NCBI GenBank assembly: GCA_006503475.1
Contig: RSEH01000194.1
Location: 1 to 64,000, forward strand
DNA: 64,000 nucleotides
Origin: Stentor roeselii
Taxonomy: Eukaryota; Ciliophora; Heterotrichea; Heterotrichida; Stentoridae
Direction: 5' to 3'
The notes under the pieces are model-generated. The model ran no database searches, was not told the origin of the DNA, and saw only the letters and a program-made list of their open reading frames with translations. A program made the position numbers and the translations under genes. Every line of letters starts with the position of its first letter. Positions within the stretch are counted from its first letter, which is position 1. Of the stretch, positions 30,401 to 37,453 are shown piece by piece.

Positions 30401-33254
30401 AGAAGAAGGCGACGAAATCTTCTGTTCTTTAGACGCTTCAGGTTCCGAAGCCCTTTCAAGTCTATCCCAGCCTGACAGCGGTTTCTGTTTTTCAACAACA
30501 ATAAAAGGCCCTGATATTTCGTTGAGTAACAACAACATGACGATAACAAGGACGAATTCTTCAGGTTGGGGAATGGGTATAAGTGAGAAGCTTCTTCAAC
30601 AAAGCACTTCAACGATAACGATTTCAATTGATAATGTTGGAGATGGTGAATATTGGTATATTGGTTTGATGGACCCGAGTAATACAAACTACACTATTCC
30701 TCTCAACAATGACCAGAGCTTCAAGCTCTGGTCCTGGAAGAAAAACGGAGACTTCTTCCGAACAGGTGAACCAATCTCAAAAGGCTCAGCTTACAGCTTT
30801 ACAACTGGAGACATCTTGTCAATCACTGTAAATTTTTCAGAAACAACTGTATTTTTCTATAAAAACGGAGAACTCATGCATTCCTTCAATGATCTTATAG
30901 ATAAAGTCACTTTCGGTATGAGTTTCGGAGGAAATAATCAAGTAGCTTCATTAATTTCTTGTGTTTCAAATGATAGCTCAGTTTCTAACATAAAAAAAAG
31001 GAAATTCCGAGTAGACAACGATAGATTTTACCTTCATTTTCCAGTAAACTCTGGAATTTACGATTCTTTCAGCTGGGAAAACAACAACGAAAGTTCAGTC
31101 TCAGTCAGTCCGCTGCTGTTAAGCCGGGTTTCAGGAGAAGGTCCTTCCGTTCACCTGACTTCAACAGCGATTATAACCGGGCGACACTTCTGCGAGTTCG
31201 AAATCCTTGGAATGCCTGACAAGACAGTCCTGGTGGTCTTTTTAGCAAAGGAAAGCATCGACCGAACCCAAGCAGTTTACGGGAACTGCGCATGTTACAA
31301 GAGCACTGGAAACGTTTTAGTCGGTCCTAACACGATTTCATGTAAAGGGTTCAAAACAGGTGAAGCAGTTGGAGTTTTTGTGGACTATCTCAAGTCAGAA
31401 GTTAAATTTTACAAGAATAAAATGCTTGTTTCTTCTGCACGAATGGACCTTGCTGGTGAACCTCATCGTTTTGGAGTCATGCTCACTGCTCAGGGCCAGT
31501 CAGTTAAAATCTCAAAATCTGGAGGGTACCCAGAAGATATTGACATGATCGGAATTAAACAACAAATGCGCTTTAATCAAGCGAACTGCTGGGGATATAA
31601 GTTAAAAGTCACTCCAGTCTTTTCTAATCGCTCAAGTGACTCTTTAGAACAGGTTCTCAAGTACGCCTGTGAAGATGACAGGAAGAGGTGGAAGGATTAT
31701 TATACGAAATTTCAAAAACTTATGCATTGCGGAGCTGCTGAAGAACTTGTAAGTCTCACTGATGAAATCGTCTCTAGTCTCGGGAAAAGCTCTGAACAAC
31801 TCACTGCTGCTGATATAAACCCAACTCCTGGTAATTTGATTTATTATAAAGAACTGGAAAAACTTGAATTAAAAGATATTCAAGAACTTTTCACTATTTT
31901 AAGTCGGTTTAATAAGCAGATCAGTGCAAAATTACAGATGTTTGATTTGAACCTTGGAGAAAAACCGACTGAATTTCAAAAAGCTTTCTTAACTGCAAGG
32001 AACTTCGTGTTTTTTGATATTAAAAAGGGAATGTTTAATGCGCAGATGGAAAAAACTAAAAATGATTCAAGGCCTGAGATTACTGTTGATCGCACTAAGG
32101 CTAATAGATGTCGAAATTTAGGTAGAAAGGACTTGAAGGCACAGTTTTCGGTTTTTGGACAGGTTTTAAGGGCTATGAGTGGGAAGAATAACACGGATTT
32201 CAGGAATGGGGAAAGGATTTTTAAGGTTACTTATAGGGGAGAAGGAGCTATTGATGCTGGAGGACCGTATAATGAAGTTATTAGTAATATTTGTGATGAG
32301 CTACAGTCTGATTACTTGCCTTTGCTTACGCCGACACAAAACCACCTAAACAACACAGGCGAATACCGCGACGCATGGGTTCTAAACAGTCAAAAGCTCG
32401 AAAGTTCAGAAGACCTATATCTCTTCCTAGGCAAACTCTTCGGAGTAGCGATCCGTACTCAAAACAATCTAAACCTCTCACTTCCTCCTTACGCCTGGAA
32501 AAAGATAGTTTCAGACCACGTAGACCTTTTAGACCTGAAGTCAATCGACGAGATCTGCTTCCAAATGATAGAAATAATCCGAAACCTAGAAGCAAAAGGA
32601 ATAAACCGCGAAAACTTCCAAACCGCTTTCAGCGACGAGGTCTTCACAACGCGATTATCAAACAACGACCTTGTAGAACTAGTGCCAAATGGAAGTTCTC
32701 AACATGTGACATTTGAAAACTGCTTAGAATACGCAAAGTTGACACTTTCAGCAAGGTTAAACGAAGCTTCTTCTTATTACCACCTGATCCGCAAAGGGAT
32801 GAGCGCCGTCATTCCTATGGACTTGTTAAATCTCTTCAGTTGGAAGCAGGTAGAAACGTTAGTCTGTGGCGCAGTTGACATAAAAATCGACATATTACGA
32901 GCGAATACAGAATATTCAAACGGTGCCAATGAAAGCGACCCACATATCGGGTATTTCTGGGAAGTTTTAACAGAAATGACTGCAAAAGAACGGCAACTTT
33001 TCTTGAAGTTCGTCTGGGGTCGGAGTCGTCTTCCAGCTTCAAAGACCTTCACACATATGAAGATCACGAAACTCATTCCAAGAGGTCCAGTCGACAGTTA
33101 TTTACCCGTCACTCACACTTGTTTCTTCACGATTGACCTGCCGCCTTATAATAGCAAAGCAGTGATGAAGGACAAGCTGCTCTACGCGATTACTCATTGC
33201 ACGGCTATTGACTTGGACACCACTCCTACTGGCGGATGGGAGGAAAACGACTAA
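21462..33254 (+). CDS. Giant HECT-type E3 ubiquitin ligase, HECTD4/HERC/ZZEF1-like architecture (3930 aa)
   Basis: One uninterrupted 11.8-kb frame. Domains: SPRY-like near 288-427; a beta-rich domain of the type repeated in ZZEF1 near 797-897 (ESDHPYRDS ... HSDSSQTYWGFKVTI); UBA-like near 2103-2141; a second ZZEF1-type copy near 2684-2783; a third that begins near 2945, is interrupted by about 360 residues with two SPRY-like domains (about 3017-3167 and 3200-3353), and resumes at CWGYKLKVTPVF near 3370; HECT domain about 3540-3930. The FLKFVWGRSRLP motif and the catalytic Cys in THTCFF (residue 3887) are present, so ubiquitin transfer should be active. Closest animal proteins by architecture are HECTD4 and the large HERCs. 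Substrates unknown. No intron is apparent, and the stop is 1 bp from the convergent LRR gene. Confidence 0.93.
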   Translation: MGNVSSEISERVSNQSIEDLKNSYSSDMELLGFDEEYFNPILMQGNDSFSKYKVYSDTQASSQKDLFEDEVSTAFSFDPKKLSELKKSMIDSVSSSIPKTPFYDIFYRRLQALCATYEAMLRQDKLRDRLKNQDVDEGTFHSSLPVAAQLGMSFAINSLLLMLKKNVISDPELYMELIQETSALLSLFEPMSCVVTDPAVEKGLDKVSSFFESILKGEFKNISQENQLASISPLLGIALITGNVTAAYSIIVKFFAGIQDKGFAKVLKSILPLIRALNKIAMSKPVTFDWHSTINLSLSEDKTKATASQEGICLTEPFKKGRRYYELLLEKAGETSVGLVDSENVELKITYSTDGSFSLLDSVKTLSSFTASDKIQLLVDMDNKLLSLYKNKTLVSGSISIPFTSVKVACWLKPGTEVALSTPEIPENLKNLKDLNVYEDNSQIHQLFASLQNPEHPVDPSKQNSLVVGAFLLSLIKKNNEKHLEMLEKQGKSATVKVKELLSLDVRQQSLEYLSQILNLVSTKKMDQEITAIALVSTLRLIKSTLLASKLFPTVKIEKEFLVNLYNSLQNLYSSNIRTAIKLEVAKVMGECFEVFFNTAEEQMPYLQQMILAYKNSLSQTAEDVKIAESMIKNVSSGFGLFDAFSFEIDLGHAERVLMDLLDLSLGLSVKSLKEQIDLKPVISLLETCLKCVVGQYVRSNNQRKGQSLMAKVTLKLLEVSSKYIKLIKKDKIDPERVKDSIVFTLPSLYFTSLIICQFEVDFITQVLDPSIDLLSELKAFKCRFPEILSTKMTHSQTYESDHPYRDSTDTSKTFKVPYAEKYTLTFDPQSMTEANCDTLKLYTDESKSTLLYTWSGNPFSTGCYEVNSPVFVLDFHSDSSQTYWGFKVTIDALIKTKVYKNYWPSDLVTSLQMFVSNSCKKLIRFEFENNSKNDELKGVLNSPFCKFGIKDRVLALFQNSASLPERLAKLASKDSQDRQPLVGINKKLIVKEKYSKPDLPGYVAAFGKWDKKFSDVELVEQLVNGSESVISGWRDLKQAAGIKGPSSNIGGSEMNQAERAVFAVLISVFDITETVSKVFQNTGMVSNSIKYLVKQSCNIRTWAQKRKQELIDSGKVVTYSDVCTDVVDKCGLILHSEYRKGLLEAGVSLQLVELTEAIKDHSGGHTASSKWKTVKGAMATLQKLGSLMSVSKPKTEKKDFIEISKVWGYLLVLLNHKLSAVEIMNTLEQRRVRGLSRALGYKYFFTLIEDQLSSEVLETFNQCVRGETGKIDMTQGLECTDPSLISCVQSTFYAVFKVLMVRLAEFTPETVLDLYFLINLIESVNYPILDNDLHYFYDFNVAGVVSKLLQWTKGNFAAVKVSRVFATETCVTGLKLLAQSENGALHIAGAEGVYLALVFGETKDPIVEFLVSETVLPGYEDSVGPVTITGTTKYFLLKRSPPNPSGLYLKSINELLQPEFLPFSSFQTQEDPDEKLKITELKEKLSQLSFKLLKIFMSSLNTDALQETIIHEIFKELKPVRSSYSLSLDETCKANTWLGKINFPTVLQRNPMERALRKIYKDLDPTLSIRKIIESHSSAIDHGMKGVLKEEDEDLLAENAKKLLKKHPEFRNSRGEIDFFTYLRSLLSRVDEFDSKSKEFLKNHPVFQNLPNDFYEASEQSSLQNVSGVIMYALSIAKSQEFINFLGLFIESDTAGIASGVNFPEEFKNSEGNYDFYLALNKISTEKEKFAEYQQDVSLLLFEFDTFPASCLNLNAEQTLIEDYQGTLLFLVFSQCWSQSVLRALSRKPRVQTLLSKILSDSQELSALSFLILSKFLPSQHSFETVSAIWKEIQKESQDFLAFLFGNLGKSTGFYLQQSNWKKIKRNSMDSLESLKNLAKVDRWRVKILEKCKEEIEKLNKKLETGEVPNEIQAGVIHFLAGISPAYSGTDHLLQPLSMVRLENATAGEGMVWTLTDETCTVFSLESESFHTESRSKILGVVNKFEYFNELSSELMEPLLKTWKNIQDFNLSNFRIPTRVLLSNRLIVKRLESLVLESLISLSDKKQSIIRPPLSNPISWQKLTVIQELIANRLETKLKAEVTKTLSPEEISTRISSLDEKNQIMVTEIASLGYPNNLILAAMDSGCSTSDDIIEHILGTDGPKPMFSLKKWQDSEFDCIDLSESANFYQKSKGHMVIQCSSATPDRKVFSRPIEDQAFHLAKWFIDSVTVMVCISAAPLQHKCDFGFKLGDFEMRFETVLENTKIDVSGKQHLKLASLNHYIFRIFASANGEIEVLGENFSLRTVLVEESVFNGMSLGSLAVYLKEGSRCELKGFSVYEGRVERQLKFFEEDLENKEASGSSLKPRIVESSYLKNRLQLLGLPSTQAKTVAEQFWDLDLSIQELLKQDSSTWATPAIKLVSEGVFNVKVFDAGSIEKGYEEVQVFENEAARSSLTNRKVLAIRKSPEGTTKTVSELSLEEIPGSTCIGELLIDSSNESQKLYAVFSEKSSIKDLAFVVSRTALKVMLPPGYQLLSNKEGCAINLANKAEKNICVFLAFSTSDYLLSAPVKSLASIEPPQSTYGLWNLEQAKNETDDSGVFKEFSLLELISAQADLEEKRIQRLGKDFLLSMSNSKPEALVSTAENKGVSYLLNMFANDYKNLAPFLMKVLNDGNKNVMQKIIVECISQLVTAAAKGEADDMPKVYESPHSYSNNMDSETEIYFPGALKLVFSFDPQCYTESSYDFVAFYRKPNKEEEIKKYSGSGSSIWLPFEHVGDKIYMVFHSDGSTTYWGYKFTVKPVMPERRKQTRQVNIESVLHIIEFFVSQGYSVLTEKFFKREVILPIFVLIFNTKSLKIIEKSLELLPLLLKSSENYQKGIFEILVQQGNLLKEQLKNGPNPIFTSILTVLSKFHESGKFQVKEKWFCEFFNCYYDIKDFKKPSGGLEQFLFENFESSLSKPIEKCFESQHPYIRESKSELISFPGATYLQVQFDPASALEEGDEIFCSLDASGSEALSSLSQPDSGFCFSTTIKGPDISLSNNNMTITRTNSSGWGMGISEKLLQQSTSTITISIDNVGDGEYWYIGLMDPSNTNYTIPLNNDQSFKLWSWKKNGDFFRTGEPISKGSAYSFTTGDILSITVNFSETTVFFYKNGELMHSFNDLIDKVTFGMSFGGNNQVASLISCVSNDSSVSNIKKRKFRVDNDRFYLHFPVNSGIYDSFSWENNNESSVSVSPLLLSRVSGEGPSVHLTSTAIITGRHFCEFEILGMPDKTVLVVFLAKESIDRTQAVYGNCACYKSTGNVLVGPNTISCKGFKTGEAVGVFVDYLKSEVKFYKNKMLVSSARMDLAGEPHRFGVMLTAQGQSVKISKSGGYPEDIDMIGIKQQMRFNQANCWGYKLKVTPVFSNRSSDSLEQVLKYACEDDRKRWKDYYTKFQKLMHCGAAEELVSLTDEIVSSLGKSSEQLTAADINPTPGNLIYYKELEKLELKDIQELFTILSRFNKQISAKLQMFDLNLGEKPTEFQKAFLTARNFVFFDIKKGMFNAQMEKTKNDSRPEITVDRTKANRCRNLGRKDLKAQFSVFGQVLRAMSGKNNTDFRNGERIFKVTYRGEGAIDAGGPYNEVISNICDELQSDYLPLLTPTQNHLNNTGEYRDAWVLNSQKLESSEDLYLFLGKLFGVAIRTQNNLNLSLPPYAWKKIVSDHVDLLDLKSIDEICFQMIEIIRNLEAKGINRENFQTAFSDEVFTTRLSNNDLVELVPNGSSQHVTFENCLEYAKLTLSARLNEASSYYHLIRKGMSAVIPMDLLNLFSWKQVETLVCGAVDIKIDILRANTEYSNGANESDPHIGYFWEVLTEMTAKERQLFLKFVWGRSRLPASKTFTHMKITKLIPRGPVDSYLPVTHTCFFTIDLPPYNSKAVMKDKLLYAITHCTAIDLDTTPTGGWEEND

Positions 33255-33255
33255 T

Positions 33256-35793
33256 CTAATCATTCTTTATTTTATACATCAGGTTAAAATAGGTCTCTTC
33301 TGAAGGGGGTGAATAAGTTTGAAGGAAATTGTGGCTGCAGGCTGTTAAAAGCTTTGGAGTTATTGATTCAAGCTTTAAACGAAGTGATAATCCTGATAAC
33401 TCGTCTGCTGCTCGGCCTAGTGCTTCCAGGAACTCCGGAAAGGACATTTCTAAATGACGGCTGTGGGAAAGGTTGTCTACTTGAAGCATCATTGAACGGC
33501 TAAAACAACGGTCGATTTCTCTTGAAGTGAATTCTTCGTTTATTAGGTTTGCTTGTTGGCAGAAACTTCTGAACTCGCTTAGGTTCATTGATTGCTTTTG
33601 ACCGATTTGACCTTCTTGTCCTGAGAATTTTTTGTAGAGATGCTCAAAAAGTGTCCGATGTGCCCTAAAGTAATAATCAACCTGTTCAGTCATATAAACC
33701 TCAGTCCTCCACTTATTCGTATCATATTTTTCCTGCAATCCTTGCAAATGTTCAAAAAACATTTTTTCAATAGCATCCGAAATATTACTACAAATCCGAT
33801 TCCTGACATACTTATCATGTGCAATTCTAGCTAAAATCTCTAAAAATTCAAAGCGACAAAGTCCATTTCCCGAGTTATTAGCTTGAGAAGTTCTAATATT
33901 CGTAGTATTCCAAGTGATTCCCAAATCACTGAGTGTAAAGTTATTATCAAATACCTTATACTGACTTAAAAAGTCATTCAAAACATTAGACCCAATTGCA
34001 AAAACTTCACTTCCAGACATAGCAGAAAGAGTTTTAAAAGTTTCAAGAATAGGATCGTACTTGCCTCTTAACAGGACCTTTGCCTGTTCCCGAACCACTT
34101 CATCTTTGATGAGTCCTGCGAGTTTCGTGTTAGACCAGTCGAATTCAAAGCACTGGGTCTTGATTTCTTCATTTTCCAATAAATAGTTCTGAAAGATGCT
34201 GATTGAAACACTCCAGGGAATCTTTTCGTACTCGACAGTGACTTGAGAAGGGTCAGTGAAATTTACTCGAGGCCTGGAGTCAAATAAGTCTTTTAATTTA
34301 CATTCTTCTCCTTTGGCCTTGGCCTTATTAACCTGAGACACTTCTTTGACAGTCCCTGGTAAAGGCGTTTTAAGTGTCAAGGTCTCAAAGGCTTTACTAG
34401 TAAAACAAGCGAATTGATTGGAAAAGTAAAACAAAACCTCACCAACAGGAACAACTCTGGTCACAGTCATCTTATCTCCCTTTTTCTTCATCGGAGTCCC
34501 TGAAAAATTATCAATTTCCAGATGAATCGATTTCGGCTCTTGTGAACTATCTCCATTTTTCCATTCAAAAACCATTTCCACCCACTTTTCACAGATCCAA
34601 CAGTTGACCTTGGTTGAGTGATGTTTAGAAAACTTCGACTTATCTAAAATCCTGTTAAAAAAGTGTCCTTGTTGAAGAGATGACTGATTTTGATGTGTTG
34701 GGATGATGAAACCTTGAGAGTCTACAAAGCATTCATTTCCCAACATATGAAGACCTATCAATTCGTGGTTGTCTTTTAAAAGAGAGCTGAGAACTTCACA
34801 GTCGGAGAAGGTCAGATTGTTGTAAGAGATGTCGAGATGTCTTAAAGTTGTATTTGTTTTTAAACATTTGCCGAGAGATTTTATTGAATCTTGAGTGGCT
34901 TCTCGGCCCAGAGAGTTCCAAGACAAGTCGAGAACTGAGAGGGAATCGTTTTGAGAAAGGCCTTCGAATAGAAGCTTTGCTCCTTCTGTCCTTATACAGT
35001 TCCAGTGAAGGTCTAGGTGGGTTAGGGAGGAGTTGTATTTTAACATCTCTTTTAAGGACTCGCAACTCATGTGTCCTAAACTGTTTTTGGATAGGTTTAG
35101 GGATTTTAGTATTTTGTTGTCTGAGAGTGACTTTAGAAGATCGGATAAAATTCGCTCGCTTATTGATACGCTTTCTAGTTCTAGGGTTTTTAAACGGGTT
35201 TCGTGGTCGCAGACGAGATCTATGATCTTTAAAATCGATTTCTTTCCTAATTTATTCTCAGAAACATTAATACTTTTAACCTTCTTCGAATGAACCTGAT
35301 CAAGAATCTTTTCACATCCAAAATCAGTAAGTCTATTCGCCTTTAAATTAAGATTCGTGACTTCCTTATACTGTTTAACTCCTTTAGAAAAAGCGCCAGC
35401 ATAAGTATCTCCCATGCTAAACATATGAATATCAATAAAAGTGCTAGGTCCTTTCCTTCTAACAATGCCAAAAGGCTGAGGTTTCACATGAATTTTCTCA
35501 ATTTCTTCCAAATACGCCACATGAGGAGTGTCTTCAATATTTTCAATTTTATTCCTTTCTGAGATGAGAGGAAGATGAAAATAAGTATCAAGAAATTCGA
35601 GTTTCGCTTCATTCCCGACACATAAAGAAGTGCTCAGACCTCTGTCGCCTTGAGACGAGTCAAGGATTTTTAACACCCTGGCTTGGGACTGCTTTTCGGA
35701 GAAGTCTGTTATATACGTGGTTTTGTTCATGGGCTCTAAACTACTTCGGCGGTTGTGTGACTTGATTGATGGCAGGTTGAAAGAAAGCTTCAT
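33256..35793 (-). CDS. Large leucine-rich repeat protein (845 aa)
   Basis: Residues about 135-370 contain eight or so ribonuclease-inhibitor-type LRRs (TNLNLKANRLTDFGCEKIL, KSLNLSKNSLGHMSCESL, THLDLHWNCIRTEGAKLL, RHLDISYNNLTFSDCEVL). The middle part (about 390-520) is unassigned. The C-terminal 330 residues are helical with EF-hand-like spacing (FKTLSAMSGSEVFAIGSNVLNDFL and later MNLSEFRSFCQQANLINEEF, MSFPEFLEALGRAADEL), though the loops lack canonical calcium ligands. LRR proteins with such tails occur in ciliary and cortical structures of protists; function unknown. N terminus disordered. Single exon. Confidence 0.8.
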   Translation of the reverse strand: MKLSFNLPSIKSHNRRSSLEPMNKTTYITDFSEKQSQARVLKILDSSQGDRGLSTSLCVGNEAKLEFLDTYFHLPLISERNKIENIEDTPHVAYLEEIEKIHVKPQPFGIVRRKGPSTFIDIHMFSMGDTYAGAFSKGVKQYKEVTNLNLKANRLTDFGCEKILDQVHSKKVKSINVSENKLGKKSILKIIDLVCDHETRLKTLELESVSISERILSDLLKSLSDNKILKSLNLSKNSLGHMSCESLKEMLKYNSSLTHLDLHWNCIRTEGAKLLFEGLSQNDSLSVLDLSWNSLGREATQDSIKSLGKCLKTNTTLRHLDISYNNLTFSDCEVLSSLLKDNHELIGLHMLGNECFVDSQGFIIPTHQNQSSLQQGHFFNRILDKSKFSKHHSTKVNCWICEKWVEMVFEWKNGDSSQEPKSIHLEIDNFSGTPMKKKGDKMTVTRVVPVGEVLFYFSNQFACFTSKAFETLTLKTPLPGTVKEVSQVNKAKAKGEECKLKDLFDSRPRVNFTDPSQVTVEYEKIPWSVSISIFQNYLLENEEIKTQCFEFDWSNTKLAGLIKDEVVREQAKVLLRGKYDPILETFKTLSAMSGSEVFAIGSNVLNDFLSQYKVFDNNFTLSDLGITWNTTNIRTSQANNSGNGLCRFEFLEILARIAHDKYVRNRICSNISDAIEKMFFEHLQGLQEKYDTNKWRTEVYMTEQVDYYFRAHRTLFEHLYKKFSGQEGQIGQKQSMNLSEFRSFCQQANLINEEFTSREIDRCFSRSMMLQVDNLSHSRHLEMSFPEFLEALGRAADELSGLSLRLKLESITPKLLTACSHNFLQTYSPPSEETYFNLMYKIKND

Positions 35794-35865
35794 TATTATA
35801 ACGATTTTAATGGGAAGAGGTGAAAGTAGTCCTTTGGGTTATTTACAGTTATTATTTTAATGATT

Positions 35866-36429
35866 TTAGATGTTTGAAACATTGTTGGGGATAATGGTTT
35901 TATTTGAATTTCGGAAGATTTGGAAGGATTTTTTCGGTCGATGATTGAATTCATTTAAGGATTTTTGGGGTAGTTGATTGATTTTTAGGTCTGCTGTGTC
36001 ATGGGAGTCTTGAAATCGGTGATTTTGATGTTTTTGGATTTTTATGTTGTTGTTGATTTTTGGCTTGAATGTACAGTTTTTTAGTTCCTGCAGATCTTGA
36101 ATTTGTTTTAAGAAATAAATTTTATTAATCCTTATCTGGTTCTGAAAAAAAAGTCGATCTGCTGTTTTAGTAGAAGGGGTGTTTGAGGATTTAGGTTTTA
36201 ATTGACTCAAAAGTGCTTCATAGTCAAAGGTTTCTAAATTGAATTTAAGGTTTTTCATCCAAAGAGAAAGATTCTTGTATTTTCCAAAGTCGTTTCGTTT
36301 ATAACTAATATCTTTTTTGAGTTTTTTTATTGTGCAGGTGCTGTTCTTATTAAATTCGTAGTTTGATTTGTTGCTTTCAGTTGATCTATCATCCAGACTG
36401 ATCTCTTCAAAGCTAGTCTCCAAAAACAT
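35866..36429 (-). CDS. Small basic protein with a CTFKPKINN motif (187 aa), unknown
   Basis: Reading from the first true ATG at 36429 (further upstream only TTG is available) gives 187 residues, rich in Asn, Lys, Ser and Ile. A single landmark, LQELKNCTFKPKINNN, lies near residues 118-131; the 'CTFKPKIN' string recurs in many protist cytoskeletal proteins, which hints at a structural role but proves nothing. Divergent from the PKA-type kinase gene, 45 bp between start codons. The 3' end is 72 bp from the start of the LRR gene on the same strand. Confidence 0.6.
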   Translation of the reverse strand: MFLETSFEEISLDDRSTESNKSNYEFNKNSTCTIKKLKKDISYKRNDFGKYKNLSLWMKNLKFNLETFDYEALLSQLKPKSSNTPSTKTADRLFFQNQIRINKIYFLKQIQDLQELKNCTFKPKINNNIKIQKHQNHRFQDSHDTADLKINQLPQKSLNEFNHRPKKSFQIFRNSNKTIIPNNVSNI

Positions 36430-36474
36430 AAAATTAAATCCCAAAACGACCTTAAAAAATGATGAAAATAAATC

Positions 36475-37443
36475 ATGGCTAAGAAACTTCAGCTATCCGA
36501 GCTGGACATACTACAAACTCTGGGAACAGGTAACATCTAATCAGGATCATTCGGTCGAGTTCGCCTCGCACGGATAAAGCAGACAGGTGCTTACGTAGCC
36601 CTAAAGATCTTAAAAAAGTCAGAAATCCTAAAACTAAAGCAAGTGGACCACGTGATATCCGAGTTTTCAATTCTGCGAATAATAAACCACCCATTTCTAG
36701 TAAACCTTCTAGGATACACTCAAGACGACCGGTATCTTTACTTTTTACTAGAGTTCGTTCAAGGCGGTGAGCTATTCACTTATCTTCGAAACATCGGAAA
36801 ACTCGAGACAAGCCATTCAAAGCTCTACGCTGGTCAAATCGTTACAATGTTCGAGTATCTTCATTCTCTAAACATCGTCTACCGCGACTTAAAGCCAGAA
36901 AATCTCCTGATCGGCTCTGACGGGTACTTGAAACTGACTGACTTCGGCTTCGCCAAGGTAATCGAAGGCCGGACTTACACCCTTTGTGGCACTCCGGAGT
37001 ACCTGGCACCTGAAATTCTTCTCAACAAAGGACATGGCAAGCCTGTTGACTGGTGGACTTTAGGCATCATTATCTATGAGATGCTTGCAGGCATCGACCC
37101 TTTCAGCGACGAGGACCCGATGGCTATTTATCAAAAAATTCTTAAAGGAAAAGTGAAATTTCCTAGAAGCTTCGATGATCACGGGAAAAGTCTTGTTAAA
37201 CATTTACTTGTCGCTGACTTGACAAAGCGATTTGGAAATATGAAGGGCGGGGTGAACGATATAAAAAATCACAGATTTTTCAATGGTTTTGACTGGACTA
37301 GAATGTTGCAGAAGGCTGTTCATATGCCTTATATTCCTAGCATCCGAGCGGCGAATGACATTTCGAACTTCTCACAGTACCCTGATTCTGCAACCCTTTC
37401 CCCACCTATCAAGCGCAGCGAAGATCCTTTTATTGATTGGTAG
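36475..37443 (+). CDS. PKA-type AGC protein kinase catalytic subunit, one 15-nt intron (317 aa)
   Basis: Splicing out 36530-36544 restores the glycine loop LGTGSFGRV that the genomic frame breaks. Then follow VALKILKK (ATP lysine), the catalytic loop YRDLKPEN, DFGFAK, and the AGC activation loop TYTLCGTPEYLAPE with its PDK1-type phosphothreonine. The P+1 region and GHGKPVDWWTLG are typical of cAMP-dependent kinase. It is slightly shorter than the usual 350 residues and its C tail ends SEDPFIDW rather than FxEF, so the hydrophobic motif is altered. A cNMP-binding protein encoded at 10821 could belong to the same pathway, but no link is shown. Converges with the coiled-coil gene, 10 bp between stops. 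Confidence 0.93.
36530..36544 (+). other. Intron in the kinase glycine loop (15 nt)
   Basis: GTAACATCTAATCAG. Splits a Gly codon after its first base. Its removal restores GTGSFGRV, a strong independent proof of splicing; unspliced it gives an in-frame TAA. Confidence 0.95.
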
Positions 37444-37453
37444 CTTTATTAGT

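Noticed and set aside
32326-32716. Long antisense open frames inside the HECT gene, including Arg/Pro-rich ones
   Set aside because: They are shadows caused by the A/C-rich codon usage of this segment; their composition is unlike real proteins and they lack any context.
36430-36444. Start of the CTFKPKINN protein at 36444
   Set aside because: The codon is TTG; the true ATG is at 36429.
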